A stretch of DNA of 64,000 bases from Siphonodentalium dalli. Its lineage: Eukaryota; Mollusca; Scaphopoda; Gadilida; Siphonodentaliidae. The notes below the pieces were generated by a model that worked only from the letters and a program-made list of their open reading frames with translations, was not told where the DNA came from and did not search any database. Made by a program: the position numbers and the translations under genes. This document shows positions 11,038 to 23,535 of this stretch, piece after piece. The stretch's first letter is position 1, and every line of letters begins with the position of its first letter. The stretch is from NCBI GenBank assembly GCA_032622095.1, contig CP136067.1, positions 126,083,030 to 126,147,029 on the forward strand, written 5' to 3'.

Positions 11038-11168
11038 AATGAATGGCTTGGAGTTGATTATGCCAAAATAGTGGTCCGATAGGAGGAATAGTCTACGAGC
11101 CGCAAGCGAGTGGACTATTCCTCACCGGGGACCACTATTTTGGCATAGTCAACGACAAGTCATTCATT
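11038..11168. mobile_element. 131-bp palindromic element
   Basis: AATGAATG, then TATGCCAAAATAGTGGTCC and AGGAATAGTC pair with their inverse complements around a GAGCCGCAAGC centre. It is a foldback MITE. Confidence 0.6.
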
Positions 11169-11689
11169 ATTGATTATATTATATCGAACATTGGTGCCAA
11201 TTCTCACACAATTCCTGTGTCTGATTTTTTCACATTTTTTGGAAATCGGTGTCAGATTTTACAATCTATGGCAATCTTTCGACGATGACAGGGGGGGGAT
11301 AACTATATTACTATAGTTACATCTAACAGCATCTCTTCATGATTCATTCATTTATTTCTATAAATACGCATTAGCATAGACAATTTGGCGAAATTTTAGA
11401 AGTTAACTTGCTTAACTTCGATTAAAACGGAAAAGTATGTTATAAGTAACGTCCACTGACATTACACAATTAGGACTGGCTGCTTGCCAACTAAAGGGAC
11501 AAACTGTTAAATACATTGGCTAGCTATGATCGGCCATTTGTAAGATCATTACAATTAACAACTAAATCTAATGATATACCGATATTGCAACAAGTATCGT
11601 ACAAGGTTTAGTTAAATATTGGCCATATTTTCAGGCGGCAACCATTTTCAGAAATGATTTTGTTACTATAAATAGAACAATAGGTGTGC

Positions 11690-12232
11690 ACTCGAGTGCC
11701 AGCATACCCCCACCGTGGCAAATTCAATCCGCATTATCCGTAAACCCAACAAAAAAGATTTTTAACTTTAAAGAAAAATTCGGACTAACAATATTGATTT
11801 GGTGTCACAAGACGCTTGTACAGAAACAAATATTCAAATAGGTTCATATATTGTTAAAGTTATTAAGTCGAACAGAATTTGCTAAGTCAAAATAAGTCGA
11901 AAATGAAGTGTAATATTACGTAAAAACAGTCTGAGCCAATCCCTAGCCGCATCATGTAGAGAGGGTATTGTGAGAAGCAGGTATACCAAAAATTATTGAA
12001 ATCGGTTCATATTTGTTGAAGTTATTAAGTCGGACAGAATTTTCTAAGTCAAAATAAGTCGAAAATGAGAAATTTATTGAAATCGGTTCATAGTTGTTCG
12101 AGTTATGAGGTCGGACGGACGGACGGACAGACGGACGGACGGACACACGGAGGGAGAAAGCGTGACGGACGGACGGATGCAATCAATCCAGTATACCTCC
12201 CCCCATTTTCTTCGAAAGTGGGGGTATAAAAA
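11690..12232. repeat. Dispersed repeat with GGAC-rich tract and CCCCCAC/GTGGGGG end
   Basis: CAGCATACCCCCAC (11,700) and TATACCTCCCCCCATTTTCT..AAAGTGGGGGTATA (12,190-12,230) bound a block. It contains two TTGAAATCGGTTCATA...AAGTCAAAATAAGTCGAAAA units and a (GGAC)n tract at 12,110-12,150. Repeats with this end are familiar from mollusc sequence. Confidence 0.5.
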
Positions 12233-12689
12233 GAATAGTAAGCATGTAGGAATCGTACTTGGGTACTATCGTAAAATAGTATAGCTGTGTGCAGCCAATC
12301 AGAATGCGAGAAAGTCACGTGATATATAATACTATATAATATTATCACGAGGTTATTCGGTGATCAGGTATTTTGATTAAGACTTTACTAAATTAACATT
12401 TCTATCTAGATTCACACATTCACACATATATAGAGAGATACACTTGAATTACGAAAGTGCATTTGGGTCATCCGAAACAGCACCGCACTCCCAGATATAC
12501 AAATACACAACTCGTTATATAGACTTGCAAGTCGTTTTAACGAGTTGTTGGAAGTCGTTATAACGAGTTGTGTATTTTTATAGTTTTGTGGGGGGCGGGG
12601 TGCAATGTTGTTTCCGGTAGCCCTACGAAACATTATCAATGACGGATGATGTCACAAATCTGCAGACAACTCGAGTCAGGTATGTGTAT

Positions 12690-13215
12690 ATCATATAAAG
12701 CCCCTATTATATCATTGAAATGCCAATACATATTTCCTTATATCTTACTAGTGATGAATGCTATTTCGATAAGACGCGCTTGAACACAAGATATTGCAAA
12801 ATGATTGCTTTGTTTCATTAAAGAAAAATGTTTGTCCAACTTCGTTGCACTGACGAAAATATTCATAAAAAAACAAAGAGGCAAATAGGGGGACTATATT
12901 TTTAGTCGCCAGCGAGATCGCGCAATTATGTCGTATAAGGCTGTGAAGCGTCACGGGCAATGCCGTGTACGTATTCATTTTGCATGCATTTTTCAGCTTC
13001 TTTTAATGATATTGATTTTTATTTAAAGTCATAAGGCTCTATCTTGTTCGTGTGATATACAAGAACTTTATTTCGTTATGTTGCATGGGATATATGGTTT
13101 TATGAAACTCGTTTGATAAATTTATTCACAACTCGTCTACGAATCGTTTTGGATCAAATTTATCAAAGCCGTTTCATAAAATGTTACACCCCAACATAAC
13201 TCGTTGGAGAACCTC
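12690..13215. repeat. Interspersed repeat, copy 1
   Basis: About 520 bp match 53,995-54,560 in the same orientation: CATATTTCCTTATATCT, then GCAAAATGATTGCTTTGTT, then GGGGGACTATA...TCGTCGCCAGCGA and AACTCGTTTGATAAATTT. No coding capacity seen. The family is not identified. Confidence 0.6.
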
Positions 13216-13600
13216 TATATTTAACCAATGGGTTGCACGCAAAGTGTGAAAATCTGCAAATTGTCGTTGATGTTTTGGAGAAGCTGCATGGTTATCAAAA
13301 ATAAGATATCCCAGATGCAACCCAGTGAAACCGCGTTGCTGGATTGTGTAAGGGGTTCCCACGCCTGAGGTAGGTCAGGCGGTGGCAAGTGTACATGTAG
13401 ATGGAGCTAGACAGAAAACTTCTTAATTGTTAAGCTAGTACACCACATGAAGGAATCTATACTATCTGAAGACCACATCAAGCATATTATATAACAATAA
13501 TAATGTCAAAAAGTTTTAGAAGATAACTTTTTGGAGCAGCATTCTCAGTAAATATACAAATTGGTTGGAAATGAATATCTGCTATAAAAAGTACATGATC
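13216..13600. other. No gene seen (13,216-13,600)
   Basis: Intron between the two halves of the second split Ig domain. Nothing recognisable. Confidence 0.45.
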
Positions 13601-13639
13601 TGAACTAGTAATAAATTAATACCATAAATAATTGATTCC

Positions 13640-13700
13640 ATAAACACAGCAGAGTTATGGGTAACTTTTCAGGATTTAGTCGGAAATAATTGTGATTATC
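13640..13700. mobile_element. Half of the CACAGCAGAATTATGGG element
   Basis: CACAGCAGAGTTATGGGTAA with TTTTCAGGATTTAGTCGGAA matches the 50,734-50,880 foldback element and the reverse-oriented piece at 47,655-47,755. It ends just 3' of the Ig exon at 13,724. Confidence 0.5.
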
Positions 13701-13723
13701 TGATTGACATATAATATACTTAC

Positions 13724-13897
13724 ATGTCGTCTGAGATGATATTCTCCCGGATGCAGTTGATGGACGCTCTCCGTCGTTCCACCATTCTACTGTCGCATTT
13801 GAACCTACATCAGCAATACAGCTTAGCTTCGCCTCTCCGCCCTCTCCAGCGGTTACATGCCTTGGGTGTCTTGTCACGGAAGGAATGTCATCAGGTC
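13724..13897 (-). CDS. Second split Ig domain, N-terminal half (174 bp, phase 1-1)
   Basis: From a tgtctatcag acceptor to a gtaagt donor the exon encodes PDDIPSVTRHPRHVTAGEG, then GEAKLSCIADVGSNATVEWW and NDGERPSTASGRISSQTT. It has the first disulphide cysteine, the core tryptophan (doubled, EWW) and one N-glycosylation site (NAT). The F and G strands are missing and are supplied by 9,515-9,664. The split is phase 1 and falls at about the same place as in the Ig at 60,743/57,632, so the two split Igs probably share an origin. Confidence 0.84.
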
Positions 13898-14147
13898 CTG
13901 ATAGACAGATTTATATATTTATCAGTGTAAATATATTCTATTTCCAAATCCAAACAGATAACATAATATACAGATGACACATATAAGCAAAATATAAGTG
14001 CTAATATATGGAAATGAGGATCAGACAACAAGCCCGGCGGCTTATGTGAAGTCTTATCCTCGTTGGCCACGTGTCCCGTCGACAATAAGTGAGGGAGGGG
14101 TATAGTTCAGACGGGAATGGTTGGAAAGAATGTTTTTGGATTTATTG

Positions 14148-14150
<3 letters not shown>

Positions 14151-14184
<34 letters not shown>
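14151..14184. repeat. (TA)n microsatellite
   Basis: 34 bp of pure AT dinucleotide. Confidence 0.95.
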
Positions 14185-14187
<3 letters not shown>

Positions 14188-15417
14188 ATTTTGTGATGGA
14201 AAAAAAGGAAGAAGATAGTGTCAGGTATGGCAGGAGGCAGGTAAAGAGAAAAGATAGTAAGAGATGGGAGGGAGAAAAAAAGACGTGAGAGGGACAGATG
14301 AAGTCGTGAAATGAGGACAGTGGTGTGATGTTTTCAGTGACTGCGTTGTTGCGTGATTAAAAATGATGCTCCTATATAGGAGCATATATGTGTCAGGCGC
14401 CATGAGAGGGGGTCAATCAAAATATTTTCAATTTTAAAATCAAAGTTACTCGATATTGCAAATTGTTGCTTGAAAATGGATTGAGTTGTGCTGTCTGTAT
14501 CTGGCGTAAACTTCAGTCCGAATCCGGGAGTGGGCTATCAAATACATGTAATAGCAACCACCCCAGTGGGTGTTTATACCTAAATGCATGTGAATTATGA
14601 CGTCATATCATTTTTATATAATTTTTATATAATTTTTATATAATTTTTATATATTTCTATATACCATGAGAGAAAGTACCGGGTACGTTTATTTGTGAAT
14701 TTAACACGTGACTTCCGGGTGGTGACTGCGCAGAATCCAGCAGAAACTACAGGGTGCTCCGATTTAACGGAGGAATATGCAGACAACAACAACAACTGAT
14801 CAAATTCATTCCCAGATTCTAGAATGTACCCGACTTTCAAGTTTACCCTATTCAGTTCTTTCTGAGGATTAATTACAGCCTTTTCATCTGATAAAAATCA
14901 TTGGTATATCATTAGCATAATAATTAATTATCCCCAGTCAAGCGACCGTCCTGTCAGTGTCATCCGGCTTACGGCAGTTACTTGATCGGAATTTACTTCC
15001 GTATATCCCATAGACCGATAAGGCCTTCACCTTCGCTTCATGGCAAAATTTTTCACAAATGTACGAGTGTACGTAGATTAATTAATCGCTTGATTTCGTG
15101 ACAATCGACAGTTACTGAGTTAGGCTTCACTGTAAACTGTTACAGACAACAATGATCAAGATTCCAGAATCATTCAATCAACCAAAAAGTTCGAAGTTCA
15201 AAGAAAGATAAAAAAAATGAAAGTACGAATTCTGTGTTACGTGTAAATTGTGATACTAAAATTGTAGTATGTTTCCTAGTTACCATCTTCAACTTCAACT
15301 TAAGTTCAAGGAATTGATATCTGATGAGGATTCTGGCGGTGTTGTGAACACAACAGCACAATGCGTGCTCCTGGAGGCATTTTTCTCCAAATCCAAGATT
15401 TTTTTAAAGCAATAAAC
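14185..15417. other. No gene seen (14,185-15,417)
   Basis: Intron between the LAR-like Ig and the second split Ig. It holds a purine-rich stretch (14,200-14,290) and a short TTTTTATATAA tandem repeat (14,612-14,655), but no exon. Confidence 0.45.
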
Positions 15418-15949
15418 AGGTCAGGCACATCCTGAATTCCACTACTATAGCCAAATGCCACTATTATAGTGATATTTGACTATAACATATTCATGTTTCC
15501 TTTATTTGCGTCGGGAATAGAAGACGGCGCATACCAGTGCACAGCCAAATGTCACTCATATCAATATCGCAGCGAATGAACAGTCTTCCGACAAAATTCG
15601 TTGTGCAATCTTTTGCGCCAGCTTTGATATTCGATAATATTATACTATTACTAATATATCCCGTTCTAAATGACAATAGCAGGATGACTCAATCGCTCCT
15701 TCATAACAATATTTAAACTAATTACATGCTAATTGAGTTGCTTGTCGTGTGCCGTCACGATTAATAATTATCATGGACAAACTATATGCATGGTATCGAG
15801 TTAGTGCGATCTGATTTTGAATAATATTTGTGGGAAATATGATTTTGGATTATCCCTCTTTTATCAAATTAACAAAACAGTAATGGTCAAATACCACTAT
15901 AATAGTGGAATATCGCTATAATAGTGGAATTCAGGATGTGCCTGACCTG
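15418..15949. mobile_element. 532-bp TIR element (CAGGTCAGGCACATCC)
   Basis: CAGGTCAGGCACATCCTGAA at the left and its reverse complement at the right, with subterminal CACTATTATAG repeats, give inverted repeats of about 60 bp. ATAAA lies near both outer ends. No transposase is seen. Confidence 0.65.
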
Positions 15950-15999
15950 ATAAAGGTAGGTCTGTTTGCTTTAAATTAAAAATTAAATTTTGATTATTA

Positions 16000-16665
16000 T
16001 TTCATTTAATAATTTTTCATCATTTGACAATTTGTCGTTGTCATTCGTTGGTCATCAGTGTCACAGTCAGTGTGTTTGTCGTCATTCGTGTTTGGTTGTC
16101 GTCTGTCGTTTGTCGTCGTGTTAATTGTTGGTCGTTTGTTTTCATCCTTTGTTCATTTGTCGTCAGTCGTGGTTTTTGTGGCAATGTAGTGCATTTCGGC
16201 CGCAGTGGCAATGCTAACTGCACCGTGGTCAAGTGGAAACTTGTTTTGTCCAGCAGGGTACATTATACATGTATCCCGTAGATTTGGACTAGGATTACCA
16301 GGCGAAAAAAAAATACATGTACTGTAGGTTACACATAATTTTGAAACCTGCAGGCCTGGGTCGATGTGTTTGTCATCAAGACATTTTTCGTCGTCGATCA
16401 TTCGACATCGTGTTCATCTTTGGCTGTTTGTTTTTCGTCATCAGTAATTTTTCGTCATCGATTGTTTGACATCGTGTTAGTCGTTGGCCATTTGTTTTTC
16501 GTCATCAGTCGGTATTTTACTTCGTTGTTGTTTGTTGCCATTTGCCATCGTCATCCTCGTCATTTATTTGTCATTTGCCACCATTCGTCAGCCGGTGTGT
16601 TTTTTCGTTGTTTTTCATCATCGGTCATTTGTTCATCGGTTGTTTTTCGGAAATTCTGTCTGTGT
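16000..16665. repeat. Cryptic simple repeat rich in TTTGTCGTC / CATCAGT
   Basis: A T, G and C-biased stretch of degenerate TTGTCGTCAT and TTTTTCGTCATC motifs. Hydrophobic Val/Phe-rich frames over it are composition artefacts. Confidence 0.55.
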
Positions 16666-17065
16666 GTGGGACCACTTAACTGCGGTGTGGTTAGCATTGC
16701 CACCGCGGCTGAAATGCAACTACACTGCGGCGCCACCGGCTAACTACAGTTGGGTCGTGATGTAATTGCCATTCGGCATGGTGTATTTGCCACAGTGTAC
16801 TTTCATAAAACTGAAAAAAGACAATACAAACCAGAAATCTAACCACGGTGTACATGCCATTCGACCGTGAGGGTAGTTGCCTTTCGGCCGTAGTGAACTT
16901 GCCGTTTGGCCGCAGTGTACTTGCCGTTCGGCTTCGGTGCTCAACTGCAGTTACAAACTCTGACACCACAGCCGAACAGCAAATACACTGCGGTGCCAAT
17001 GGATACTTGTTTTGTCCAGCGGGGTACATGTATTGTCCAGCGGGGTACATGTATTGTATGTCTAC
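16190..17065. repeat. Near-duplicate blocks around CTTGTTTTGTCCAGCNGGG
   Basis: GGAAACTTGTTTTGTCCAGC with GGGTACATNATACATGTA at 16,225-16,275 recurs at 17,000-17,060. GCCGCAGTG / CACTGCGGTG motifs are repeated between them in both orientations. Non-coding. Confidence 0.45.
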
Positions 17066-18000
17066 TTTGATCCCGGAAATGGGCGGGTCCAATTTCATGA
17101 GTGACCATGTAGGTATATGCTCATATACTATAGGCATGTGTCTGGACCTCAACCAATCGATTGGTACATGTAAATTGTATGCACGGTAGGCTTCTTTCAT
17201 CCTGGAAACAATATGGGAGGTCTAATTTCACATGCGACTGTCCTTGACATTGACCTACCGGTAGCGCACATATACACTCCTCGGTTTCTGGACCTCGACT
17301 GATCGTTTTTTCACTGACCAGATGCTGTATATTTTGTTCAAACGGAGGCGATCATAGAGAAATCCCTAAATAGCGCGGACGAAGTCAGGTACATCATTTG
17401 GTCTATTATGTTATATTTTAGAACTTCTGTCTCTGTGTGTTATAGACTTGAAAACTGCACGACTGATCGGACTTAAATTTGGTATTAATTTACCAAAGGC
17501 CTACTTTGATCCCGGGAACTACCGCTATTCTCAAAGTAATTGACCAGAAAAACGGGGTGATACCCCGGTCATGACCGCGGTGATACCGGTAATAAACGGT
17601 AGCGGTATCGAGACGGTCATGGCGTGGAGTTATTGGGCGATAATGATACCGTGGTCTTTTAGCGGGCACCGCATTAATTTTGTTGAATACCGCGGTGATT
17701 TTCATGGAACTCTTTTAGGGGAGGTATTTACTCACACATACTTGTTCGCGTTAACAAGCGGTATCAGTACCGCGGTATTGGAGGATACCATGGTATAGTA
17801 CCGCCATATTAACGGGGTGACACCACGTTATTGGTGGTCAATTACTTTAAGTATAGCGGTATATGGGTGGGTCCAATTTCATATGCGACTGTGTCCTTGA
17901 CTGCGACCTCGATATATACTCATACATTGTACATGTATACCGGTTGGCAACGTTGTTCCCTAAAGAGCCCGGATGAAGTCAGGCACAAGAATTTATTTGA
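17055..18000. repeat. Dispersed repeat (TACTTTGATCCCGG...GGGTCCAATTTCA) interrupted by a MITE
   Basis: Three partial units start CTACTTTGATCCCGG or similar (17,059, 17,190, 17,500), continue GGGTCCAATTTCAT and include GACCTCGAC and a GACGAAGTCAGG end. The same end occurs near 26,770. The third unit is split by the element at 17,521-17,860. Confidence 0.5.
17521..17860. mobile_element. 340-bp MITE nested in another repeat
   Basis: The inverted repeat ACCGCTATTCTCAAAGTAAT plus TGACCA ends the element on both sides. The interior is rich in GGTGATACCG/CGGTATC palindromes. It interrupts a repeat unit whose intact copy at 17,059 runs straight through the insertion point; TA at the ends suggests a Tc1/mariner-type insertion. 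Confidence 0.6.
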
Positions 18001-18239
18001 ATGATCTATTATTCATTCAGAGGGTTGTTCAGGAAATGCAAGCAGATGACAACAGATAAGACATACATGTACATGTGTAGAAGGATAGATCTATTAATTG
18101 GTTGGAAATGTTCAGAAAAGTTCAACAAACGACTTTATCTGAACACTTCCCACAACATCTACTTGTCAATAAGCATTTAGTAAAGGAAGGGTTAATATAT
18201 GATTCTCAATAGAACTAGAGGTGGGCGGTCCCCAAGTCT

Positions 18240-18330
18240 GAATTTAGTGTGGCTGACATTTGCGGAATGAGGTCCCCAGAGGGCTAGCATCACCAAATTC
18301 ACCCTCTGGGAACCTCATTCAGCTTAGGCC
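18240..18330. mobile_element. GAATGAGGTCC hairpin copy
   Basis: GGAATGAGGTCCCCAGAGGG and the inverse ATTCACCCTCTGGGAACCTC flank a short loop with GCTAGCATCAC. Same family as 3.4 kb. Confidence 0.6.
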
Positions 18331-18339
18331 TCTCTGTAT

Positions 18340-19374
18340 GGGAGGCATTGGATCAGATTCCACAGTTAAAGATGGTGATGTTCAGCCATTAATTACTTTG
18401 ATTATGCGATTTAACTTGGATTAAATTAAATTTTAATTGGAAATACCCATGATCAGTGTGTTGGTGAACTGCTTGGTGAATTTTCAAGCAGCATACATCT
18501 ATAAAATTTCTTTGTTGATGTCAAATGATCCAATATTCCCAATATTCAATAAATTGTTACCTACAAAACTTGAAAATATAAGGGTACATGTAACATAACT
18601 TGCTGAATGCTGATATAAGCCCAAGTTGCCAGGAAATGATATGGGGGCCATTGGTTCATTTCTTTCACCTTTCATATGCTTCAGAACAACCAGACAGCCC
18701 CCATTTTCGGTTTACTTTAAAAAGTACCCCCAATAGTCACAAGGGGGTACCCCCCCCCCCTCACTCAAACCTATCACCTCTGTCCCCCAAATTAGCCTAA
18801 TCTAAAGGCGTGAAATAACGGTGGCATTTCTAAAAAAAATTCATATACATGTATATGCAGTGGGGGTCTACTCGGTGTTGAGTGTTTTGCTTATCGCATA
18901 CTCTTTACTTACATGTACATGTACTGTTTGTTTACATAAGATGACGTTTGCTTACATACATGTAACACAAAGTACTAACATAACAACATGCTGAAATTAA
19001 TGTGCCCATCAATACATGTATTTATGATTGGTATAAGAACAAAGTTTGTTTATAATATTAATTCTGCTTATGGCGGTTTTAACGGATGTGACTGTTTTAA
19101 CAGCTATACCCAGCGCCAACACTTACCCAATCTTTAAAAAGATCCTCATGGACATATATCATAATTTTCTTCAACATCTGGTGTGACAACCCGCTAATAC
19201 CTGTAGGGCTGTAGACCGTGTATCATAACCTAACGGCATGTATCGTAACTCCACCGCAGTGACAGTTTCCATACTGCTGTCATTGCCAATTCATTAAAAG
19301 CGACACATCACATATTCATTATTAGCTCAACGACGTCCATGTGTGCGTGTGTGTGTCCGTCAACAATTTTCTTT
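18340..19374. other. No supported exon (18,340-19,374)
   Basis: AT-rich intron. A gtaagt donor at about 19,125 closes a short minus-strand frame (HQMLKKIMIYVHEDLFKDW), but it has no phase-1 start and no known domain. Confidence 0.4.
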
Positions 19375-22195
19375 GGTGCGGGCTACAGGTCGTACCTTTG
19401 GTCTGATCTTTATAACATTTGTCATGAATGTTGACATTGACATGTAGATGGGAACAAGTCATTTTGGGGTCATTGGCCAAAAAACATGGCGGCCGACAAC
19501 CATCTTGGATTTCAAAATTAAATCGATTGGCGCGGTCTACATGTCTTACTGTTTATCTGATCATCATGAAATTTGTCATGGATATTAACAAGTCATTTTG
19601 GGGTCGTTCCACCAAAAAACATGGCCGCCAGCAGCCATCTTTGATTTTACTCTTTGCATGACTAAATCCTTTGGCGCCGCTACAGGTCGTAGCGGTGGTA
19701 GGATCTTCATGAAATTTGTCATGGATGTTAACAATAACATGTAGATTGGAAAGAATCATGGCCGCCAGCAGCCATCTTGGATTTCACTCTTTGTATGACT
19801 AAATCCTTTGGCACAGGCGACAGGTCGTACCTTTGGTCAGATCATTATGAAATTTGTCATGAATGTTGACATTGACATGTAGATGGGAACGAGTCATTTT
19901 GGGGTCATTCGGCCAAAAAACATGGCCACTGGCAGCCATCTTGGATTTCAAAATTAAATCGATTCGCGTGGTCTACAGGTCATACTGTTTGTCTGATTAT
20001 CATGAAATTTGTCATGGATGTTAATAATGACAGGCATATGGGAACGAGCCATTTTGGGGTCGTTCGGCCAAAAAACATGGCCGCCAGCAGCCATCTTGGA
20101 TTTTACTCTTTGCATGACTAAATCCTCTGGCGCGGGCTACAGGTCGTAGCTTTGGTCGGATCTTCATGAAATTTGTCATTGGTGTTAACAATGACATGTA
20201 GATGGGAACGAGCTGTTTTGTGGTCATTCGGCCAAAATACATCTTGGATTTTACTCTTTGCTTGACTAAATCCTTCAGCACAGGCTCTAGGTTGTACATT
20301 TGGTCAGATTATTATGATATTTGTCATGGCTATTGACATTGACATGTAGATGTGAACGAGTCATTTTGGGGTAGTTTGGCCAAAAAACATGGCCACCAGC
20401 AGCCATCTTGGATTTGACTCTTTGCATGACTAAATCCTTTGGCGCTGGCTACAGGTCGTACCTTTGGTCTTATCTTTATGAAATTTGTCCTGAATGTTGA
20501 CATTGACATGTAGATGGGAATGAGTCATTTTGAGGTCATTTGGCAAAAAACATGGCCGCTGGCAGCCATCTTTGAGTTCAAAATTAAATCGATTGGCGCG
20601 GTCTACAGGTCGTACTGTTCGTCTGATTATCATGAAATTTGTCATGGATGTTAATAATGACAGGCTGATGGGAACAAGTCGTTTTGGCCAAAAAACATTG
20701 CCGCCCAGCAGCCAATTTGGATTTTACTCTTTGCATGACTAAATCCTTTGGCACAGGCTACAGGTCCTTACTTTGGTCAGATCATTATGAAATTTGTCAT
20801 GAATGTTGACATTGACATGTAGATGGGAATGAGTCATTTTGAGGTCATTTGGCCAAAAAACATGGCCGCTGGCAGCCATCTTTGATTTCAAAATTAAATC
20901 GATTGGCGCGGTCTACAGGTCGTACTGTTCGTCTGATTATCATGAAATTTGTCATGGATGTTAATAATGACAGGCTGATGGGAACGAGTCATTTTGGGGT
21001 AGTTTGGTAAAAAAACATGGCTGTCATGAGCATCTTGGATTTTACTCTTTCCATGACTAAATCCTTTGGCGCGGGCTGCAGGTCGTAGCTTTGGTCGGAT
21101 CTTCATGAAATTTGTCATGGCTGTTGACCTTGACATGCAAATGGGAATGAGTCCTTTTGGGGTCATTCGGCCAAAAGACATGATCGCCAGCAGCCATCTT
21201 GGATTTTACTCTTTGCATAACTAAATCCTTTGGCACAGGCTACAGGTCCTTACTTGGTCAGATCATTATGAAATTTGTCATGAATGTTGACGTTGACATG
21301 TGGATGGGAGTGAGACATTTTGGGGTCATTTGGCCAGAAAACATGGCCGCTGGCAGCCATCTTTGTCTCTTTGATTTCAAAATTAAATCGATTGGCGCAG
21401 TCTACATGTCGTACTGTTCGTCTGATTATCATGAAATTTGTCATGGATGTTAATAATGACAGGTTGATGGGAATGAGTCATTTTGGGGTAGTTCCACCAA
21501 AAAACATGGCCGTCATGAGCATCTTGGATTTTACTCTTTGCATGACTAAATCCTTCGGCACAGGCTCTATGTCGTACCTTTGGTCAGATCATTATGATAT
21601 TTGTCATGGCTATTGACATGTACAATGTAGATGGGAACGAGTCATTTTGGGGTCGTTTGACCAAAAAACATGGCCGTCAGCGGTCATCTTGGATTTCAAA
21701 ATTCAATCATTAGCACGGGCCACAGGTCGTATCTTTTGTCGGATCATTATTAAATTTGTCATGGATGTTAAAATTGACATGTAGATGGGAAATGAGTAAG
21801 TTTGGGGTTGTTCGCCAAAAACATGGCCGCCAGCAGCCATCTTGGATTATACTCTTTGCATGACTAAATTCTTTGTCGAGGGCTATTGTCGAATCTTTGG
21901 TCCAATCATGAGATTTGTCATGGATGTTAACAATTACATGTAGATGGGAAAAGATTCATTTTGAATTGAACCAAGAAACCTGGTCGCCAGCAGCCATCTT
22001 GTATTTTACTCTTTACACGAATAAATCCTTTGACACGGGCTACAGGTCGTATCTTTTGTCGGATCATCATGAAATTTGTGAAGGATGTTAACAATGACAT
22101 GCAAATAGGAAGGAGTCTTTTTTGGGTCATTTGGCAAAAAAACGATGGCTGTCGAGGCCATCTTGGATTTTAATCTTTGCATAACTAGGCCTTTC
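19375..22195. repeat. 2.8-kb tandem array, 140-165-bp units
   Basis: About 18 units share ATGAAATTTGTCATGGATGT, GACATGTAGATGGGAACGAG, CATTTTGGGGTC and AAAACATGGCCGCCAGCAGC. Two types alternate in part: one continues ATTAAATCGATTGGCGCGGT, the other ACTCTTTGCATGACTAAATC. Long frames on either strand follow the repeat period and are not genes. A single inverted unit lies at 56,540-56,660. Confidence 0.85.
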
Positions 22196-22892
22196 AACTT
22201 TCCACATTCCTAATCGCTCCATTAACTGTTAGTCTGTAACAAATGAAATTATGCCCTTTCCTCGTTGAGCTACAGTGTCATTGACACTTTCATAATTACA
22301 TTTCAGTCAATTCACATTTTCAGCTGCATATACATGTATACCGGTATGTGAACCAATTTCATCATTACAGAAATTGCAAATTCATCGTTGATTCCATCAT
22401 CTCAACATTTCATTAAAGTGAGACTTGATGTTCACACATCGATTCATTCAGGCAACATTTTTTTTCCATTTCTACACTGGTCATTGCATTGATCGTCTTC
22501 AATGGGGATAATCTATAATTATATATGTATATCATCGTTAACTATTAAAGTGACATTTCTCTTCCTCCCAATCGATATTGCATTAAAATGACGCTTCATA
22601 TTCATTTAATACACTTCATTCAATAATTTCTGTTTCTACATCACTTATTGCATTGATTGCCTTCAGGTAAGGTAAGCTATGTCTGACTCAAATATTAAAG
22701 TGACGCATCATATTCACTACACTTTATTCAATAATTTCTTTTTCTACACAGTTTACATGTATTGCATTGATTGCCTGCAGCTAAGGTAATCTATGTCCGA
22801 CTCAAATAATACAAATATTAGAGGCATTCCATTTCCATCCATTAATTCTAAGGAAACTTCTGCTGTGATATATATATATATATGTATATATA
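22196..22892. other. No gene seen (22,196-22,892)
   Basis: Two loosely similar blocks (ATTAAAGTGACRYTTCATATTCA and TTGCATTGATTGCCTNCAG) recur at about 22,540-22,790, suggesting an old tandem duplication. No exon. Confidence 0.4.
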
Positions 22893-23535
22893 CATACAGG
22901 GTACTACATGTGCTACACCACTCGGAGAAATGTCTGTGTCATCACACTAAAATACCATGTTAGAACTTGAATTGATATATTCGTAATCGTATATAGTCAC
23001 CAATAACCGGGTTACTACCGTAGTACCTGACATTGCCCATCTAGTGAACTATTCAAACCCAAACAGGCCTGGTTGATTTCGCTGTGGGATGATGGTTCAC
23101 TTCCATCCTCAAGCTACGGTACTTATGCCATTTCATGGCATAATTCTGTTCTGACGTGCAGGGGTAGATATGCTTGAGGCCCCACCACAGTTCAATTCGC
23201 ACCAGGTTCTCAGCTATTATTATCTTATGTTCGAACTTTACTCATATGTTTGGACTGATCATTACCATGATTTTAATGCTGGGTTTTAATAGTTCACTAG
23301 ATTCACAATGTCCGTTACTACGGTAGTAACCCGGCTATTGGTGACTATATACGATTACGAATATAGTCACTTATACATAACGCGCTTATACATCCGAACG
23401 GATCCTGCGCGCATCAAATACAGATACAGACAGATACAGACAGAATATATTAATCCAAGTTCTAGCATGGTATTTGTGTGACGACACAGACATTTCTCCG
23501 AGTGGTGTAGCACATGTAGTACCTACCCTGTATGG
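22893..23535. mobile_element. 640-bp fold-back element with about 140-bp arms
   Basis: The left arm (22,893-23,034: GGGTACTACATGTGCTACAC...GGTTACTACCGTAGTA) is the inverse of the right arm (23,306-23,535). The right arm carries an extra block of roughly 90 bp with CAGATACAGA repeats (about 23,370-23,450). The unpaired centre of about 270 bp has no coding capacity. Confidence 0.7.

Noticed and set aside
12103-12182. Arg/Pro/Ser-rich frames (RPSVRPSVRP)
   Set aside because: They translate the GGAC-rich tract of a dispersed repeat.
16024-17200. Val/Phe-rich plus-strand frames and overlapping minus-strand frames
   Set aside because: They follow the TTTGTCGTC simple-sequence bias and the duplicated repeat blocks.
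19428-22197. Many overlapping plus- and minus-strand frames of 60-98 codons
   Set aside because: They repeat with the tandem unit and contain no known domain.
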